Source of the DNA: Pseudomonas lini
Lineage (GTDB): Bacteria > Pseudomonadota > Gammaproteobacteria > Pseudomonadales > Pseudomonadaceae
Length of the DNA stretch: 64,000 nt
Assembly (NCBI RefSeq): GCF_964063345.1
Contig: NZ_OZ061318.1
Location: 4,588,001 to 4,652,000 of the forward strand
Reading direction: 5' to 3'
The translations under genes were made by a program, and so were the position numbers. Below the pieces are notes generated by a model. That model had not been told where the DNA came from, made no database searches, and worked only from the letters and a program-made list of their open reading frames with translations. Each line of letters opens with the position of its first letter. Position 1 is the first letter of the stretch. This document shows positions 27,229 to 35,816 of the stretch, piece after piece.

Positions 27229-27723
27229 TCATTGTCTGGAGTGGGCGTAACGCTTGGCAATCAGATGATCAATCGACAACTTGCCCGGCCCGGTCGCCAT
27301 CAAGTACAGCAACACCGCCGCCCAGGTGCCGTGAGTCGGATAGGCATCTGGGTACACGAACAGCTGAATAGTCAGCGTCATACCCAGCAGTGCCACCGCC
27401 GAAAAACGTGTGGCGAAGCCGATCAGAATCAGCACTGGAAAGAAATGCTCGGCGAAGGCCGCCAGGTGCGCCGCCAGTTCCGGGGAGAGCAGTGGCAGGT
27501 GATATTCGCTCTGGAACAACGCAATAGTCGAGTCCGCCAGCCTTGGTACGCCGAGTTGAAAGGTGCCGTCGATCAAGTCAATGGCCAGACCTTCCACCTT
27601 GGTTTGCCCGGACTTCCAGAACACCGCGGCAATGGAAAAGCGCGCGATAAAGGCGATCAGGCTGTGGGGGATTTTTTCCAGCAGCGCGATGACGCGGGCG
27701 ATGGGGTTCCGATGGGTGTTCAT
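27229..27723 (-). CDS. DoxX family membrane protein of the bufferin operon
   Basis: 164 aa, four predicted helices (SLIAFIARFSIAAVFWKSG; AAFAEHFFPVLILIGFATRF; AVALLGMTLTIQLFVYP; AAVLLYLMATGPG). It carries the DoxX pattern, including the conserved RFxxxxxFWxSGQ start. Its ATG overlaps the stop of bufC by 4 nt (ATGA), so it is translationally coupled as the last gene of the operon. In homologous gig/buf operons this DoxX protein accompanies copper- or gold-induced genes. Its role, possibly redox-linked, is unproven. Confidence 0.85.
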   Translation of the reverse strand: MNTHRNPIARVIALLEKIPHSLIAFIARFSIAAVFWKSGQTKVEGLAIDLIDGTFQLGVPRLADSTIALFQSEYHLPLLSPELAAHLAAFAEHFFPVLILIGFATRFSAVALLGMTLTIQLFVYPDAYPTHGTWAAVLLYLMATGPGKLSIDHLIAKRYAHSRQ

Positions 27724-28481
27724 GGCGATACCTGATTGTGGTGAAAATGGGTGATGACGTTGTGGCTGATCAGCAGCGCCAGGGTTTGGCTGAGGTCGAA
27801 GGCGGGCGCTGTCTCTAACGCTTGGGTCAAGGATTGGCCGTTTTGCAGGTGCTGAATGAAGGTACTGGCGCCGTGGTCGATGGCGAAAACCTCAACCTCC
27901 AGACCATTGCGCAACACCAGCGCGTTTTGCCCGTGGTCGAGGTCGATTCCGGCCAGCGTCGCGTCCTGTTGATGCGCCGCCCAGATCGCAACCACGGTGA
28001 AGGCTGAAGTCAGTAGATTCAGGGAGGGATGAAACCCCACCGTCAGCTCGCTCAGCGCCTGCGGGTCCGACAGCGCGGCAGCGATCTGCTCATGGCTCAG
28101 GGGCTGCGCGTCGGCGGCGTGATAGGCCTGAACGCGCAAGCGCTCCAGCCGTGCCATATCGGCCAGATAAGGCACGCTGGCTGCCGGTTCAAAGCTGTCG
28201 ATGAACTCGGCGAAGTCCTTGCCGTAATCGTTGATGAGTGGGCCTTGAGGCGGGCAACGCTGCACATACAGCCCGGCCATCGCCCGAAAGAATTCATCGC
28301 CCACCAACTGCGAAACCACGGGGTAACTGTCGGCCAGGGCATTGATCAGCGAACTCTGCACATTGTTGCGATACACCGCGAAACGGCTGGCGGGATCGGC
28401 GCCATTGGCACTGAGCAAACCATCGGGGCAGGGCCGTTGCGGATCGAGCAGGGCGGCGGCAAACGCGGCTTGAGTGCTCAT
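27720..28481 (-). CDS. bufC: BufC: DUF2063 partner of the DUF692 enzyme
   Basis: 253 aa. The N-terminal DUF2063 domain reads [16 protein letters not shown], then [29 protein letters not shown], the RxxVYRNN signature. A C-terminal half follows, with [19 protein letters not shown]. In MNIO systems (MbnC, BufC) such a partner recognises the peptide precursor and presents it to the iron enzyme. The old label putative DNA-binding protein is not supported by this context. It overlaps bufB upstream and doxX downstream by 4 nt each. Confidence 0.85.
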   Translation of the reverse strand: MSTQAAFAAALLDPQRPCPDGLLSANGADPASRFAVYRNNVQSSLINALADSYPVVSQLVGDEFFRAMAGLYVQRCPPQGPLINDYGKDFAEFIDSFEPAASVPYLADMARLERLRVQAYHAADAQPLSHEQIAAALSDPQALSELTVGFHPSLNLLTSAFTVVAIWAAHQQDATLAGIDLDHGQNALVLRNGLEVEVFAIDHGASTFIQHLQNGQSLTQALETAPAFDLSQTLALLISHNVITHFHHNQVSP

Positions 28482-29332
28482 TGCCGGCCCCCCGCGTAAT
28501 GCAGCAACTCATCGGCCTGACGGGCTTCGGCATGCAGCACGCTGAAGGCCGGTAACTGGTTATCGCGCTCGATCAACGTGGCGATCGGGCCAATTCGCTC
28601 CAGCACCTGCCTGTACAGCGCCCACACCGCGTGATCGATGGGCGCGCCGTGATCGTCGATCAGCAGACGGTCGCCGAGGCTGTCCGTATCTTCGGCGAAC
28701 CCGGCCAGATGAATCTCTCCCACCGCATGCAGCGGCAGCGCGTCGATGTAGGCCAGTGGATCTCTTTGATGATTGATGCAGGAGACGTAGACGTTGTTGA
28801 CGTCCAGCAGCAGGCCGCAGCCAGTGCGGTGAATGACTTCGCTGATGAAGTCGGCTTCATCGATTGTCGAGCGCTGAAACGCCAGATACGTCGCCGGGTT
28901 CTCCAGCAACATCGGACGTTTGAGGGTGCTCTGCACCTGATCGATGTGCTCGCAGACGCGGTTCAGCGTCGGCGCATCGTAGGCCAGGGGCAGCAGGTCA
29001 TTGAGAAACACCGGGCCATGGCTGGACCAGGCCAGGTGTTCGGAAAAGGATTGGGGTTGATAGCGTTCGATCAGTACGGCAAGCCTTTGCAGGTGCTGAC
29101 TATCCAGCGGACCGTCGGCACCAATGGACAGGCCAACGCCGTGCAACGACAGCGGATATTGCTCGCGGATCAACCCCAGAAAATGATGAAACGGGCCGCC
29201 GGCAACCATGTAGTTTTCGGCGTGGACTTCGAAGAAACCGATGTCCGGTTGTGCACCGAGCACTTCACGAAAGTGCTCGGTCTTGAGCCCCAGCCCGGAG
29301 CGGGGCGGGAGCCCGGAAGATGAATGGTTCAT
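28478..29332 (-). CDS. bufB: BufB: DUF692 multinuclear non-haem iron oxygenase (MNIO)
   Basis: 284 aa from ATG 29332 (a GTG nine bases upstream is possible). TIM-barrel DUF692/MbnB/TglH family: [71 protein letters not shown] and [10 protein letters not shown] show the His/Asp/Glu metal ligands spaced as in the family. With BufC such enzymes convert Cys residues of bufferin precursors to thiooxazole-type groups that bind copper. It is the second gene of the operon, 25 nt after bufA. Confidence 0.88.
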   Translation of the reverse strand: MNHSSSGLPPRSGLGLKTEHFREVLGAQPDIGFFEVHAENYMVAGGPFHHFLGLIREQYPLSLHGVGLSIGADGPLDSQHLQRLAVLIERYQPQSFSEHLAWSSHGPVFLNDLLPLAYDAPTLNRVCEHIDQVQSTLKRPMLLENPATYLAFQRSTIDEADFISEVIHRTGCGLLLDVNNVYVSCINHQRDPLAYIDALPLHAVGEIHLAGFAEDTDSLGDRLLIDDHGAPIDHAVWALYRQVLERIGPIATLIERDNQLPAFSVLHAEARQADELLHYAGGRQ

Positions 29333-29357
29333 GGTCGACACTCAGGCTGGGTTCTGA

Positions 29358-29663
29358 TTACGACTTGGCTTTGTAGGCTTCCATCTGGCCGAAACCGGTT
29401 GGCGAGGTTTTGCTCATCGTGGTGGCGCAGGTGCCTTTAGGGACGAGTTTCCAGGCATTGGCCTGGTAGTCGGTTTTTGCGGTACCGGCGCAAGTAGTGC
29501 CAGCGCCTGCGGCGCAATCGTTCTTGCCTTTCATGGCCACGCCGAAGCATTTTTCCATGTTGGCGTCAGCGGCATGGGCAGTGGAGACAGCGGCAATGCT
29601 CAGGGCAGAACCGAGGGCCAGAACCAGGGCGGTGGCGGACAGGGTGCGGGTGGTAGCAGTCAT
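29358..29663 (-). CDS. bufA1: BufA1-type bufferin precursor (DUF2282 metallophore peptide)
   Basis: 101-aa secreted precursor. ATG 29663 has CGGAGA 7 nt upstream. A Sec signal ends at AHA-AD (about residue 31). The mature peptide has four cysteines, Cys39, Cys50, Cys58 and Cys79, in [33 protein letters not shown] and KGTCATT, the DUF2282/BufA1 pattern. In characterised bufferins, BufB/BufC modify the core Cys before export and the product binds copper in the periplasm. It heads the bufABC-doxX operon behind an ECF-like promoter. Confidence 0.88.
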   Translation of the reverse strand: MTATTRTLSATALVLALGSALSIAAVSTAHAADANMEKCFGVAMKGKNDCAAGAGTTCAGTAKTDYQANAWKLVPKGTCATTMSKTSPTGFGQMEAYKAKS

Positions 29664-29721
29664 GATGTTTCTCCGAAATTGAGCTTGGATTGGCAAGCGT
29701 TTGTGCTTGCTTACTGCTCTA

Positions 29722-29747
29722 GAGAAACGACAGGGTGATGCGTTACA
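29722..29747 (-). promoter_or_regulatory. ECF-sigma-like promoter of the bufferin operon
   Basis: On the minus strand TGTAACG (29747-29741) is followed 11 nt later by CGTTTCTC (29729-29722), about 60 nt before the bufA1 start. A GTAAC-type -35 and CGT-type -10 are typical of ECF sigma factors, which are known to control bufferin-type operons. No sigma or anti-sigma gene is in this window. Confidence 0.5.
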
Positions 29748-29805
29748 GCCTCAACGAAAAAAACTCAAAAAAATACTTCATTGTTATCAGGTTTGTGCCA
29801 GGCAT

Positions 29806-29834
29806 AAAAAAACGGCCGCGAAGGCCGTTTTTTT
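29806..29834 (-). terminator. Terminator of the bra operon
   Basis: AACGGCC/GGCCGTT stem with flanking A and T tracts (seven T on either strand) 16 bases past the braG stop. It can act in both directions. Confidence 0.88.
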
Positions 29835-29849
29835 GTTTACCGCCAAGGC

Positions 29850-30551
29850 TCAACCACCAAGATACGCTTCGCGCACTTTCGGGTCGGTCAACAGCGCTTC
29901 ACCTGTCCCTGTCATCACCACCCGGCCGTTTTCCAGCACGTAGGCACGGTCAGCGATTTTCAGGGCCTGGTTGGCGTTTTGCTCCACCAGAAACACCGTT
30001 ACACCGTCCTTGCGCAGTTGTTCGATGATGTCGAAGATCTGCTGGATGATGATCGGTGCCAGGCCCAGCGATGGCTCGTCAAGCAGCAACAGCTTGGGCT
30101 TGCTCATCAGTGCACGGCCGATGGCGAGCATTTGCTGTTCACCGCCCGACATGGTGCCGCCGCGCTGGGCGAAGCGCTCTTTCAGGCGTGGGAAAAGTCC
30201 GAGGACCTTGTCCATCTGTTCCTGATAGTCGCCCTTGTCGGTGAAGAATCCGCCCATGGCGAGGTTCTCTTCCACGGTCAGACGGGCAAACACCCGACGA
30301 CCTTCCGGGACCACGGCGATGCTTTTACGCATGATCTGCGACGAGTCCTGGCCGACGAGCTCTTCGCCCATGTAGCGGATGCTGCCGCTGTGGGCTCGCG
30401 GCGAACCGCAGAGGGTCATCAGCAAGGTCGACTTGCCGGCACCGTTGGCGCCAATCAGGGTCACAATCTCGCCCTGGCGGACTTCGACGTTGACGCTGTG
30501 CAGTGCCTGGATCTTGCCGTAGAAGGTGGAAACGTTTTCGAACTGCAGCAT
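29850..30551 (-). CDS. braG: Branched-chain amino acid ABC transporter ATPase BraG (LivF)
   Basis: 233-aa ATPase. Walker A GANGAGKST, signature MSGGEQQMLAIGRALM and Walker B LLLLDEPSLGLAP are all intact; the switch His is replaced by VEQNANQA, as is normal in LivF. It pairs with BraF to drive Leu/Ile/Val uptake through the BraDE channel. It starts immediately after the braF stop, and is the last gene before the terminator. Confidence 0.95.
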   Translation of the reverse strand: MLQFENVSTFYGKIQALHSVNVEVRQGEIVTLIGANGAGKSTLLMTLCGSPRAHSGSIRYMGEELVGQDSSQIMRKSIAVVPEGRRVFARLTVEENLAMGGFFTDKGDYQEQMDKVLGLFPRLKERFAQRGGTMSGGEQQMLAIGRALMSKPKLLLLDEPSLGLAPIIIQQIFDIIEQLRKDGVTVFLVEQNANQALKIADRAYVLENGRVVMTGTGEALLTDPKVREAYLGG

Positions 30552-31319
30552 TTACGCTTCCCCCAGGTAGGCTTTGATCACTTCAGGATTGTCGCGGATC
30601 TGTTCCGGCGTGCCGTTGGCCAGAGGCGTGCCCTGGTTGATCACGACGATGTGGTCGGAAATGCTCATGACCAGTTTCATGTCGTGTTCGATCAGCAGCA
30701 CGGTGACGTTGTGCTCTTCACGCAGCATGCCGATCAGCGCCTTGAGGTCTTCGGTTTCCTTCGGGTTCAGGCCGGCGGCCGGTTCGTCGAGCATGATGAT
30801 CCGTGGGCGGGTCATCATGCAGCGAGCGATTTCCAGGCGACGTTGCTGACCGTAGGCCAGCGTGCCGGCCGGACGGTTGGCGAACGCCTTGAGGTTGACC
30901 TTGTCCAGCCAATACTCGGCGAACTCCATGGCCTCGCGCTCACTCTTGCGGAACCCCGGGGTCTTGAACAGGCCAGCCAGGAAGTTGGTGTTCAGGTGAC
31001 GGTGCTGGGCGATCAAGAGGTTCTCGACCGCGGTCATGTCCTTGAACAGCCGCACGTTCTGGAAGGTACGTACCACGCCTTTGAGGGCGATCTTGTGGCC
31101 GGGCAAGCCTTCGATCGCTTCGCCGTCCAGCAGGATGCTGCCGCCGCTCGGTTTGTAGAAACCGGTCAGGCAGTTGAACACGGTGGTCTTGCCGGCGCCG
31201 TTGGGGCCGATCAGTGCCACGACCTGTTTTTCCTTCACGCTCAGGGCTACGCCGTTGACCGCGAGCAAGCCGCCGAAGCGCATGCTCAGATTTTCTACTT
31301 TCAGGATCTCACGGCTCAT
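30552..31319 (-). CDS. braF: Branched-chain amino acid ABC transporter ATPase BraF (LivG)
   Basis: 255-aa ATPase with Walker [10 protein letters not shown], the LivG-specific long helical insertion ([18 protein letters not shown]), signature [16 protein letters not shown] and Walker [14 protein letters not shown]. Its switch region is LIEHDMKLV. Its ATG overlaps the TGA of braE, giving translational coupling. It acts as a heterodimer with BraG on the cytoplasmic side. Confidence 0.95.
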   Translation of the reverse strand: MSREILKVENLSMRFGGLLAVNGVALSVKEKQVVALIGPNGAGKTTVFNCLTGFYKPSGGSILLDGEAIEGLPGHKIALKGVVRTFQNVRLFKDMTAVENLLIAQHRHLNTNFLAGLFKTPGFRKSEREAMEFAEYWLDKVNLKAFANRPAGTLAYGQQRRLEIARCMMTRPRIIMLDEPAAGLNPKETEDLKALIGMLREEHNVTVLLIEHDMKLVMSISDHIVVINQGTPLANGTPEQIRDNPEVIKAYLGEA

Positions 31320-32584
31320 TTGCGCAGCTCCGCTCTTAATTTAAGTTCGGGGCGTTGCATCGGCAGCAGACCTTGAGGACGCCAGATCATCATCAGCACC
31401 ATCAAGGCGCCGAACATCAACATGCGATATTCACTGAACTCACGCATCATTTCCGGTAACAGGATCATCACCGTAGCGGCGAGCACAACGCCCAGTTGCG
31501 AGCCCATGCCGCCCAACACCACGATGGCGAGGATGGTCGCCGATTCGATGAAGGTGAAGGATTCAGGTGTCACCAGGCCTTGGCGCGCGGCGAAGAAGCT
31601 ACCGGCGAAACCGGCGAACGCAGCACCGAGGGTGAAGGCCGACAGCTTGATGATCGTAGGATTGAGACCCAGCGCACGGCAGGCGATTTCGTCTTCACGC
31701 AGCGCTTCCCAGGCACGGCCCAGGGGCATGCGCAGCAGACGGTTGATGACGAACAGGGCGAACAGCGACAACAACACCGCGATCAGGTAAAGGAAGATCA
31801 CCTTGTTTACCGGGTTGTAGGTCAGGCCGAAGTACTCGTGGAAGGTCTGCAGTCCGTCTGCGGCAGTTCTATCGAAGGTCAGTCCGAAAAGCGTTGGCTT
31901 GGGAATGTTGCTGATGCCGTTCGGGCCGCCGGTGAGGTCGGTCAGGTTACGCAGGAACAGCCGGATGATTTCACCGAAACCCAGGGTCACGATGGCCAGG
32001 TAGTCACCGCGCAAACGCAGTACCGGGAAGCCGAGCAGGAAGCCAAACGTGGCCGCCATCATCCCGGCGATCGGCAGGCAGATCCAGAAGCTCAGGCCAT
32101 AGTAGTGCGACAGCAGCGCGTAGCTGTAGGCGCCTACGGCGTAGAAACCGACGTAACCGAGGTCGAGCAGGCCGGCCAGGCCGACCACGATGTTCAGGCC
32201 CAGGCCGAGCATCACGTAGATCAGCACCAGGGTAGCGATGTCCACCGCCCCGCGGGAGCCGAAGAACGGCCACACCAGTGCACCGATGATCAGCGCAATG
32301 ATGATCCAGCGCTGGGTGGTCGGCAGGGTCAGGAAGGTACTGGCCTTGGCCGGCATCACCGGCAGGTTGGGCGAGGCTTTCCAGGCCGAACTGATTTGCT
32401 GGTCGAACAGCACCCGCAGGAACATCAGCACCGAGCATACGGCGATGGTGATCAGCGTTGCAGTACTGGTGCCATGGACTTCGAGGTTGATGCCGACAAT
32501 AGTCAGTTTCAGACCGAGTACCGGGTAGGCAACAGCCCACACCAGCAAGGCGCTGAACAACGCCTGTTTAAGATTCCTAGTCAT
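31316..32584 (-). CDS. braE: Branched-chain amino acid ABC transporter permease BraE (LivM)
   Basis: 422 aa. Like other LivM proteins it has an extra N-terminal membrane region (about 1-110), then the permease core with [20 protein letters not shown], the [18 protein letters not shown] loop and the cytoplasmic coupling motif [16 protein letters not shown] (EAA-like). It forms the inner-membrane channel with BraD. Both ends overlap its neighbours by 4 nt. Confidence 0.94.
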   Translation of the reverse strand: MTRNLKQALFSALLVWAVAYPVLGLKLTIVGINLEVHGTSTATLITIAVCSVLMFLRVLFDQQISSAWKASPNLPVMPAKASTFLTLPTTQRWIIIALIIGALVWPFFGSRGAVDIATLVLIYVMLGLGLNIVVGLAGLLDLGYVGFYAVGAYSYALLSHYYGLSFWICLPIAGMMAATFGFLLGFPVLRLRGDYLAIVTLGFGEIIRLFLRNLTDLTGGPNGISNIPKPTLFGLTFDRTAADGLQTFHEYFGLTYNPVNKVIFLYLIAVLLSLFALFVINRLLRMPLGRAWEALREDEIACRALGLNPTIIKLSAFTLGAAFAGFAGSFFAARQGLVTPESFTFIESATILAIVVLGGMGSQLGVVLAATVMILLPEMMREFSEYRMLMFGALMVLMMIWRPQGLLPMQRPELKLRAELRK

Positions 32585-33504
32585 ACTTTTTCAACCTCCG
32601 GACGGCCCAACAGGCCGGTTGGCCGGAACAACAACACCAGGACCAATAGACCGAACGCCACGACGTCCTTGTACTGGTCGCCGAAGATATCGGCACCAAA
32701 GGCTTCCGCCACCCCAAGCACCAGCCCGCCGAGCATCGCGCCGGGGATGCTGCCGATACCGCCCAATACGGCTGCGGTGAAGGCCTTGAGGCCGACCAGG
32801 AAACCGGCGTTCGGGTTGATCACGCCGTATTGCATGCTCAGCAGCACGGCCGCGATGGCCGCCAGTGCGGCACCGATGACGAAGGTCAGGGCGATGATGT
32901 TGTTGGTGTTGATACCCAGGAGGTTGGCCATCTTGATGTCTTCGGCACAGGCGCGGCAGGCGCGACCCAGACGAGAACGGGAGATGAACAGCGTCAGGCC
33001 GAGCATGGCGACCAGGGTCACCACGAACACCACGATTTGCATGTAGGAAATCAGCACTTCATGTGCGCCACCTGGCCCAATGGCGAAATTGCCGGGAATC
33101 AGGTTGGAGATGGATTTGTCCTTGGAGTCTTGCGCCAGCAGAACCGTGTTCTGCAGGAAGATCGACATGCCGATGGCGGAGATCAGCGGGATCAGACGGT
33201 TGCTGCCGCGCAGGGGGCGGTAGGCAATCCGTTCGATGCTGTAACCGTAGGCACTGGTAACGACGATGGTCGCGATGAAAGCCGCGGTCATCAATAACGG
33301 GACACTCTCGAGTCCCAGCATAGCCAGCCCGGCGATGGCGATGAACGCCACGTAAGAGCCAATCATGTACACCTCGCCGTGGGCGAAGTTGATCATTCCA
33401 ATGATGCCGTAAACCATCGTATAGCCGATGGCGATCAGGGCATACGTGCTGCCAATGGTCAGACCATTAACCAGCTGTTGGAAAAAGTGATAGATGTCAG
33501 GCAT
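32581..33504 (-). CDS. braD: Branched-chain amino acid ABC transporter permease BraD (LivH)
   Basis: 307-aa LivH-type permease starting [20 protein letters not shown], with [16 protein letters not shown], the [18 protein letters not shown] coupling loop and [17 protein letters not shown]. It partners BraE. It is the first gene after the hairpin that separates braC from the rest, so its level is probably set by read-through from braC. Confidence 0.94.
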   Translation of the reverse strand: MPDIYHFFQQLVNGLTIGSTYALIAIGYTMVYGIIGMINFAHGEVYMIGSYVAFIAIAGLAMLGLESVPLLMTAAFIATIVVTSAYGYSIERIAYRPLRGSNRLIPLISAIGMSIFLQNTVLLAQDSKDKSISNLIPGNFAIGPGGAHEVLISYMQIVVFVVTLVAMLGLTLFISRSRLGRACRACAEDIKMANLLGINTNNIIALTFVIGAALAAIAAVLLSMQYGVINPNAGFLVGLKAFTAAVLGGIGSIPGAMLGGLVLGVAEAFGADIFGDQYKDVVAFGLLVLVLLFRPTGLLGRPEVEKV

Positions 33505-33686
33505 TACAGCGCTCCTAAAAACCTGATACGCATTTCACTGGTGGAGTCATTTTCCCGCTCGAGCCCCATGGATCTGCATCCACTTCGAATTCGAGGTTTG
33601 CCAGCGAACCGCTGATGACGGTTTTGAGATTTTCAGGTGGGGAGACTGGCGGATCACGCCAGCGCGGCCCAATACGTTCGTAAAAC

Positions 33687-33712
33687 AAAGCCCACGGCAC
33701 GCCGTGGGCTTT
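33687..33712 (-). terminator. Intra-operon hairpin between braC and braD
   Basis: AAAGCCCACGGC/GCCGTGGGCTTT is a perfect stem 25 bases after the braC stop. A strong hairpin here probably causes partial termination, so that the binding protein is made in excess over the membrane complex. The remaining 180 bases up to braD hold no other recognised element. Confidence 0.75.
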
Positions 33713-33736
33713 ATTGGCAGTCAGTCAGGCAAGGCC

Positions 33737-34864
33737 TTACTGAGGCGAAACTTCAGTTTTAGGTTTGCCGAAGTGCCACTGGTAAACCACGAATTTGAAG
33801 TCCTTCAGGTCGCCCTTTTCGTCGAAAGACAGGTCGCCGGTCGGGGTTTTGAACGTGCCTTTGTGGATGGCTTCAGCCACTTTGGCGGTGTCTTCGCTCT
33901 TGGCGGCCTTGATGCCTTCGGCGATGACTTGCACAGCCGAGTAGGACGGGAACACGAACGGACCGCTCGGGTCTTCTTTCTTGGCTTTGAACGCGTCAGC
34001 CAGGGCGATGTTGGCCGGATCCTGGTCGAAGGATTTCGGCAGGGTCACCAGCAGGCCTTCGGAAGCTTCCTTGGCGATCTGCGAAATGGAGTCGTTGCCC
34101 ACGCCTTCCGGACCCATGAACTTGGCTTTCAGGCCTTTTTCCTGGGATTGACGCAGAAGCAGACCCAGCTCCGGGTGGTAGCCGCCGTAGTAGACGAAGT
34201 CGACGTTGGCTTGCTTGAGCTTGGAGACCATCGAAGAGAAGTCTTTGTCGCCGGCGTTGATGCCTTCGAACACGGCAACCTTGATGCCTTTGCCTTCCAG
34301 GGTTTTCTTCACGGCGCTGGCGATGCCTTCACCGTATTGCTGTTTGTCGTGCAGCACGGCAACGATTTTTGGTTTGACGTGGTCGGCGATGTAGTTACCA
34401 GCGGCAGGGCCCTGGGCGCTGTCCAGACCGATGGTGCGGAACACCATTTTATAACCACGGGAAGTGATGTCCGGGCTGGTGGCAGCCGGGGTGATCATGA
34501 TCACGCCTTCATCTTCGTAGATGTCGGACGCCGGTTGAGTGGAGCTGGAGCACAGGTGACCAACCACGAACTTGACGCCGTCGTTGACGACTTTGTTCGC
34601 GACAGCAACCGCTTGTTTTGGATCGCAGGCATCGTCGTATTCAACGGCTTCAAGCTTCTTGCCATCGATGCCGCCCTTGGCGTTGATTTGTTCGATGGCC
34701 ATTTTGGAGCCACTGAACTGCATGTCGCCGTATTGGGCTACAGGGCCGGTTTTAGGGCCGGCGATGCCGATCTTGATGGTGTCAGCGGCGAACGAATGGC
34801 TGGCAACCCCGGCCAGAACCATAGCGGCAAACAGTTTTGAAATCTGCTTAGTAGCCTTAGTCAT
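33737..34864 (-). CDS. braC: Branched-chain amino acid binding protein BraC
   Basis: 375-aa periplasmic solute-binding protein. The Sec signal runs KLFAAMVLAGVASHSFA and is followed by ADTIKIGIAGPKTGPVAQYG. A LivJ-type core contains LEAVEYDDACDPKQAVAVA (disulphide loop, with VVGHLCSSSTQPAS), ITPAATSPDIT and VYYGGYHPELGLLLRQ. It delivers Leu, Ile, Val and probably Ala/Thr to BraDEFG. It is the promoter-proximal gene of the operon; the upstream region holds two perfect palindromes. Confidence 0.95.
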   Translation of the reverse strand: MTKATKQISKLFAAMVLAGVASHSFAADTIKIGIAGPKTGPVAQYGDMQFSGSKMAIEQINAKGGIDGKKLEAVEYDDACDPKQAVAVANKVVNDGVKFVVGHLCSSSTQPASDIYEDEGVIMITPAATSPDITSRGYKMVFRTIGLDSAQGPAAGNYIADHVKPKIVAVLHDKQQYGEGIASAVKKTLEGKGIKVAVFEGINAGDKDFSSMVSKLKQANVDFVYYGGYHPELGLLLRQSQEKGLKAKFMGPEGVGNDSISQIAKEASEGLLVTLPKSFDQDPANIALADAFKAKKEDPSGPFVFPSYSAVQVIAEGIKAAKSEDTAKVAEAIHKGTFKTPTGDLSFDEKGDLKDFKFVVYQWHFGKPKTEVSPQ

Positions 34865-34927
34865 AGTGCTCCACTCTTACTGTTGTAGTTTTTATAGTCC
34901 TGGCGCCGTAGCAGCAGAACCGGGTCA

Positions 34928-34979
34928 GATATCGTCGATATCCTCCGGAAAATGCCCCCGGCAACTGTACCGGTACAGT
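34928..34979. promoter_or_regulatory. Two palindromes upstream of braC
   Basis: GATATCGTCGATATC (34928-34942, 7-bp arms, 1-base centre) and the perfect 16-bp palindrome ACTGTACCGGTACAGT (34964-34979) lie 64-115 nt before the braC start. They look like regulator binding sites. The second resembles sites of PLP-binding GntR/MocR-type regulators. The 350-bp divergent region also contains the promoter of the DUF2288 gene; nothing else was recognised. Confidence 0.55.
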
Positions 34980-35214
34980 GTAGAGCGCCGATTGTTAGCC
35001 TGGGAAGCTGGCGCCAGGGGGCAAAACCTGAGGGTGTCGCTTTATTGAAAGAAAAAGACAGAATCACGGCGGGATGTTAGCTGGCTAATACTTGATTCAG
35101 CAGCATTCCTTGGCTTTCCTACGTTTTTCAATCGGTAACGCAATTGCATCCGGGTTTTTCTGGCGCAATACCGACGTTATCATTCACGTCGATTTTCTTT
35201 GCGGACAGAAACCC

Positions 35215-35520
35215 ATGACTCAAGAACCTAGCACCCTCTATGCCAAGCTGCTTGGTGAGACCGCATCTATTACCTGGAAAGAGTTGGAGCCGTTCTTCGC
35301 CCGGGGTGCCCTATTGTGGGTCGCTCCAGGCCTGGATTTGATCGCTGCGGCAGAAGCAGTGGCAACCGATGAAGGCGAGAAAGTCGCTGCCTGGCTGGCC
35401 GCCGACAAGGTCGCCAAGCTGTCTGAAACGCGGGCGCTGGATCTTTTCGAACGCGATCCGGAGCTGTGGGCCGTGGTGGTTTCGCCGTGGATTCTGATCC
35501 AGGAAAGGGCGACGAGCTGA
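35215..35520 (+). CDS. DUF2288 family protein
   Basis: 101 aa, soluble, mostly helical. It starts MTQEPSTLYAKLLGETASIT, with WKELEPFFARGALLWVAPGLDL and a C-terminal ELWAVVVSPWILIQE, the DUF2288 pattern; length fits. ATG 35215 was chosen because the family begins there, though the frame is open to 35092. Function unknown. Divergent from braC. Confidence 0.8.
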   Translation: MTQEPSTLYAKLLGETASITWKELEPFFARGALLWVAPGLDLIAAAEAVATDEGEKVAAWLAADKVAKLSETRALDLFERDPELWAVVVSPWILIQERATS

Positions 35521-35716
35521 ATGCTTGCACTTGATTGGTGCGCTGGTTTGCCAGTTAAAAGTGTGTAGGCGAGTAGCGTGATGGCATGTTGCCGTAGAGA
35601 AAGGCCACAGAAGGGTCTTGGCGAGGGTGACGTAAACGTAACGGGAACAGTTTATTGAGCAGCCGATGGGCTGCTTAATTGTTTCTGGATGTTGGGATTT
35701 GTGGTGAATTTTACGC
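35521..35716. other. Gap with a terminator-like hairpin, possible small transcript
   Basis: No reading frame is convincing. Near the end AGCAGCC-GATG-GGCTGCT (about 35658-35675) followed by TAATTGTTT forms a hairpin with a weak T tract, which could end the DUF2288 transcript or a small RNA. Evidence is limited to the hairpin. Confidence 0.3.
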
Positions 35717-35801
35717 CGCCATCGCGGGCAAGCCCGCTCCCACAGGTACTGCGTTTTTTCAAAGAGTACGCAGTCCTTGTGGGAGCGGGCTTGCCCGCGA
35801 T
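35717..35801. repeat. REPIN
   Basis: GCCATCGCGGGCAAGCCCGC at left and GCGGGCTTGCCCGCGATTGG at right, with CCCACAGG...CCTTGTGGGAG inside; it lies at the 3' side of the tubulin-like gene. Confidence 0.9.
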
Positions 35802-35816
35802 TGGGGTCAGTGCGGT

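Noticed and set aside
29979..33046. Plus-strand frames of 465 and 516 codons across the bra operon
   Set aside because: Antisense to five ABC transporter genes with clear motifs; composition (Gln/His/Asp-rich) is typical of antisense frames.
35530..35690. Small RNA gene
   Set aside because: Only one weak terminator-like hairpin supports it; kept as a low-confidence gap description.
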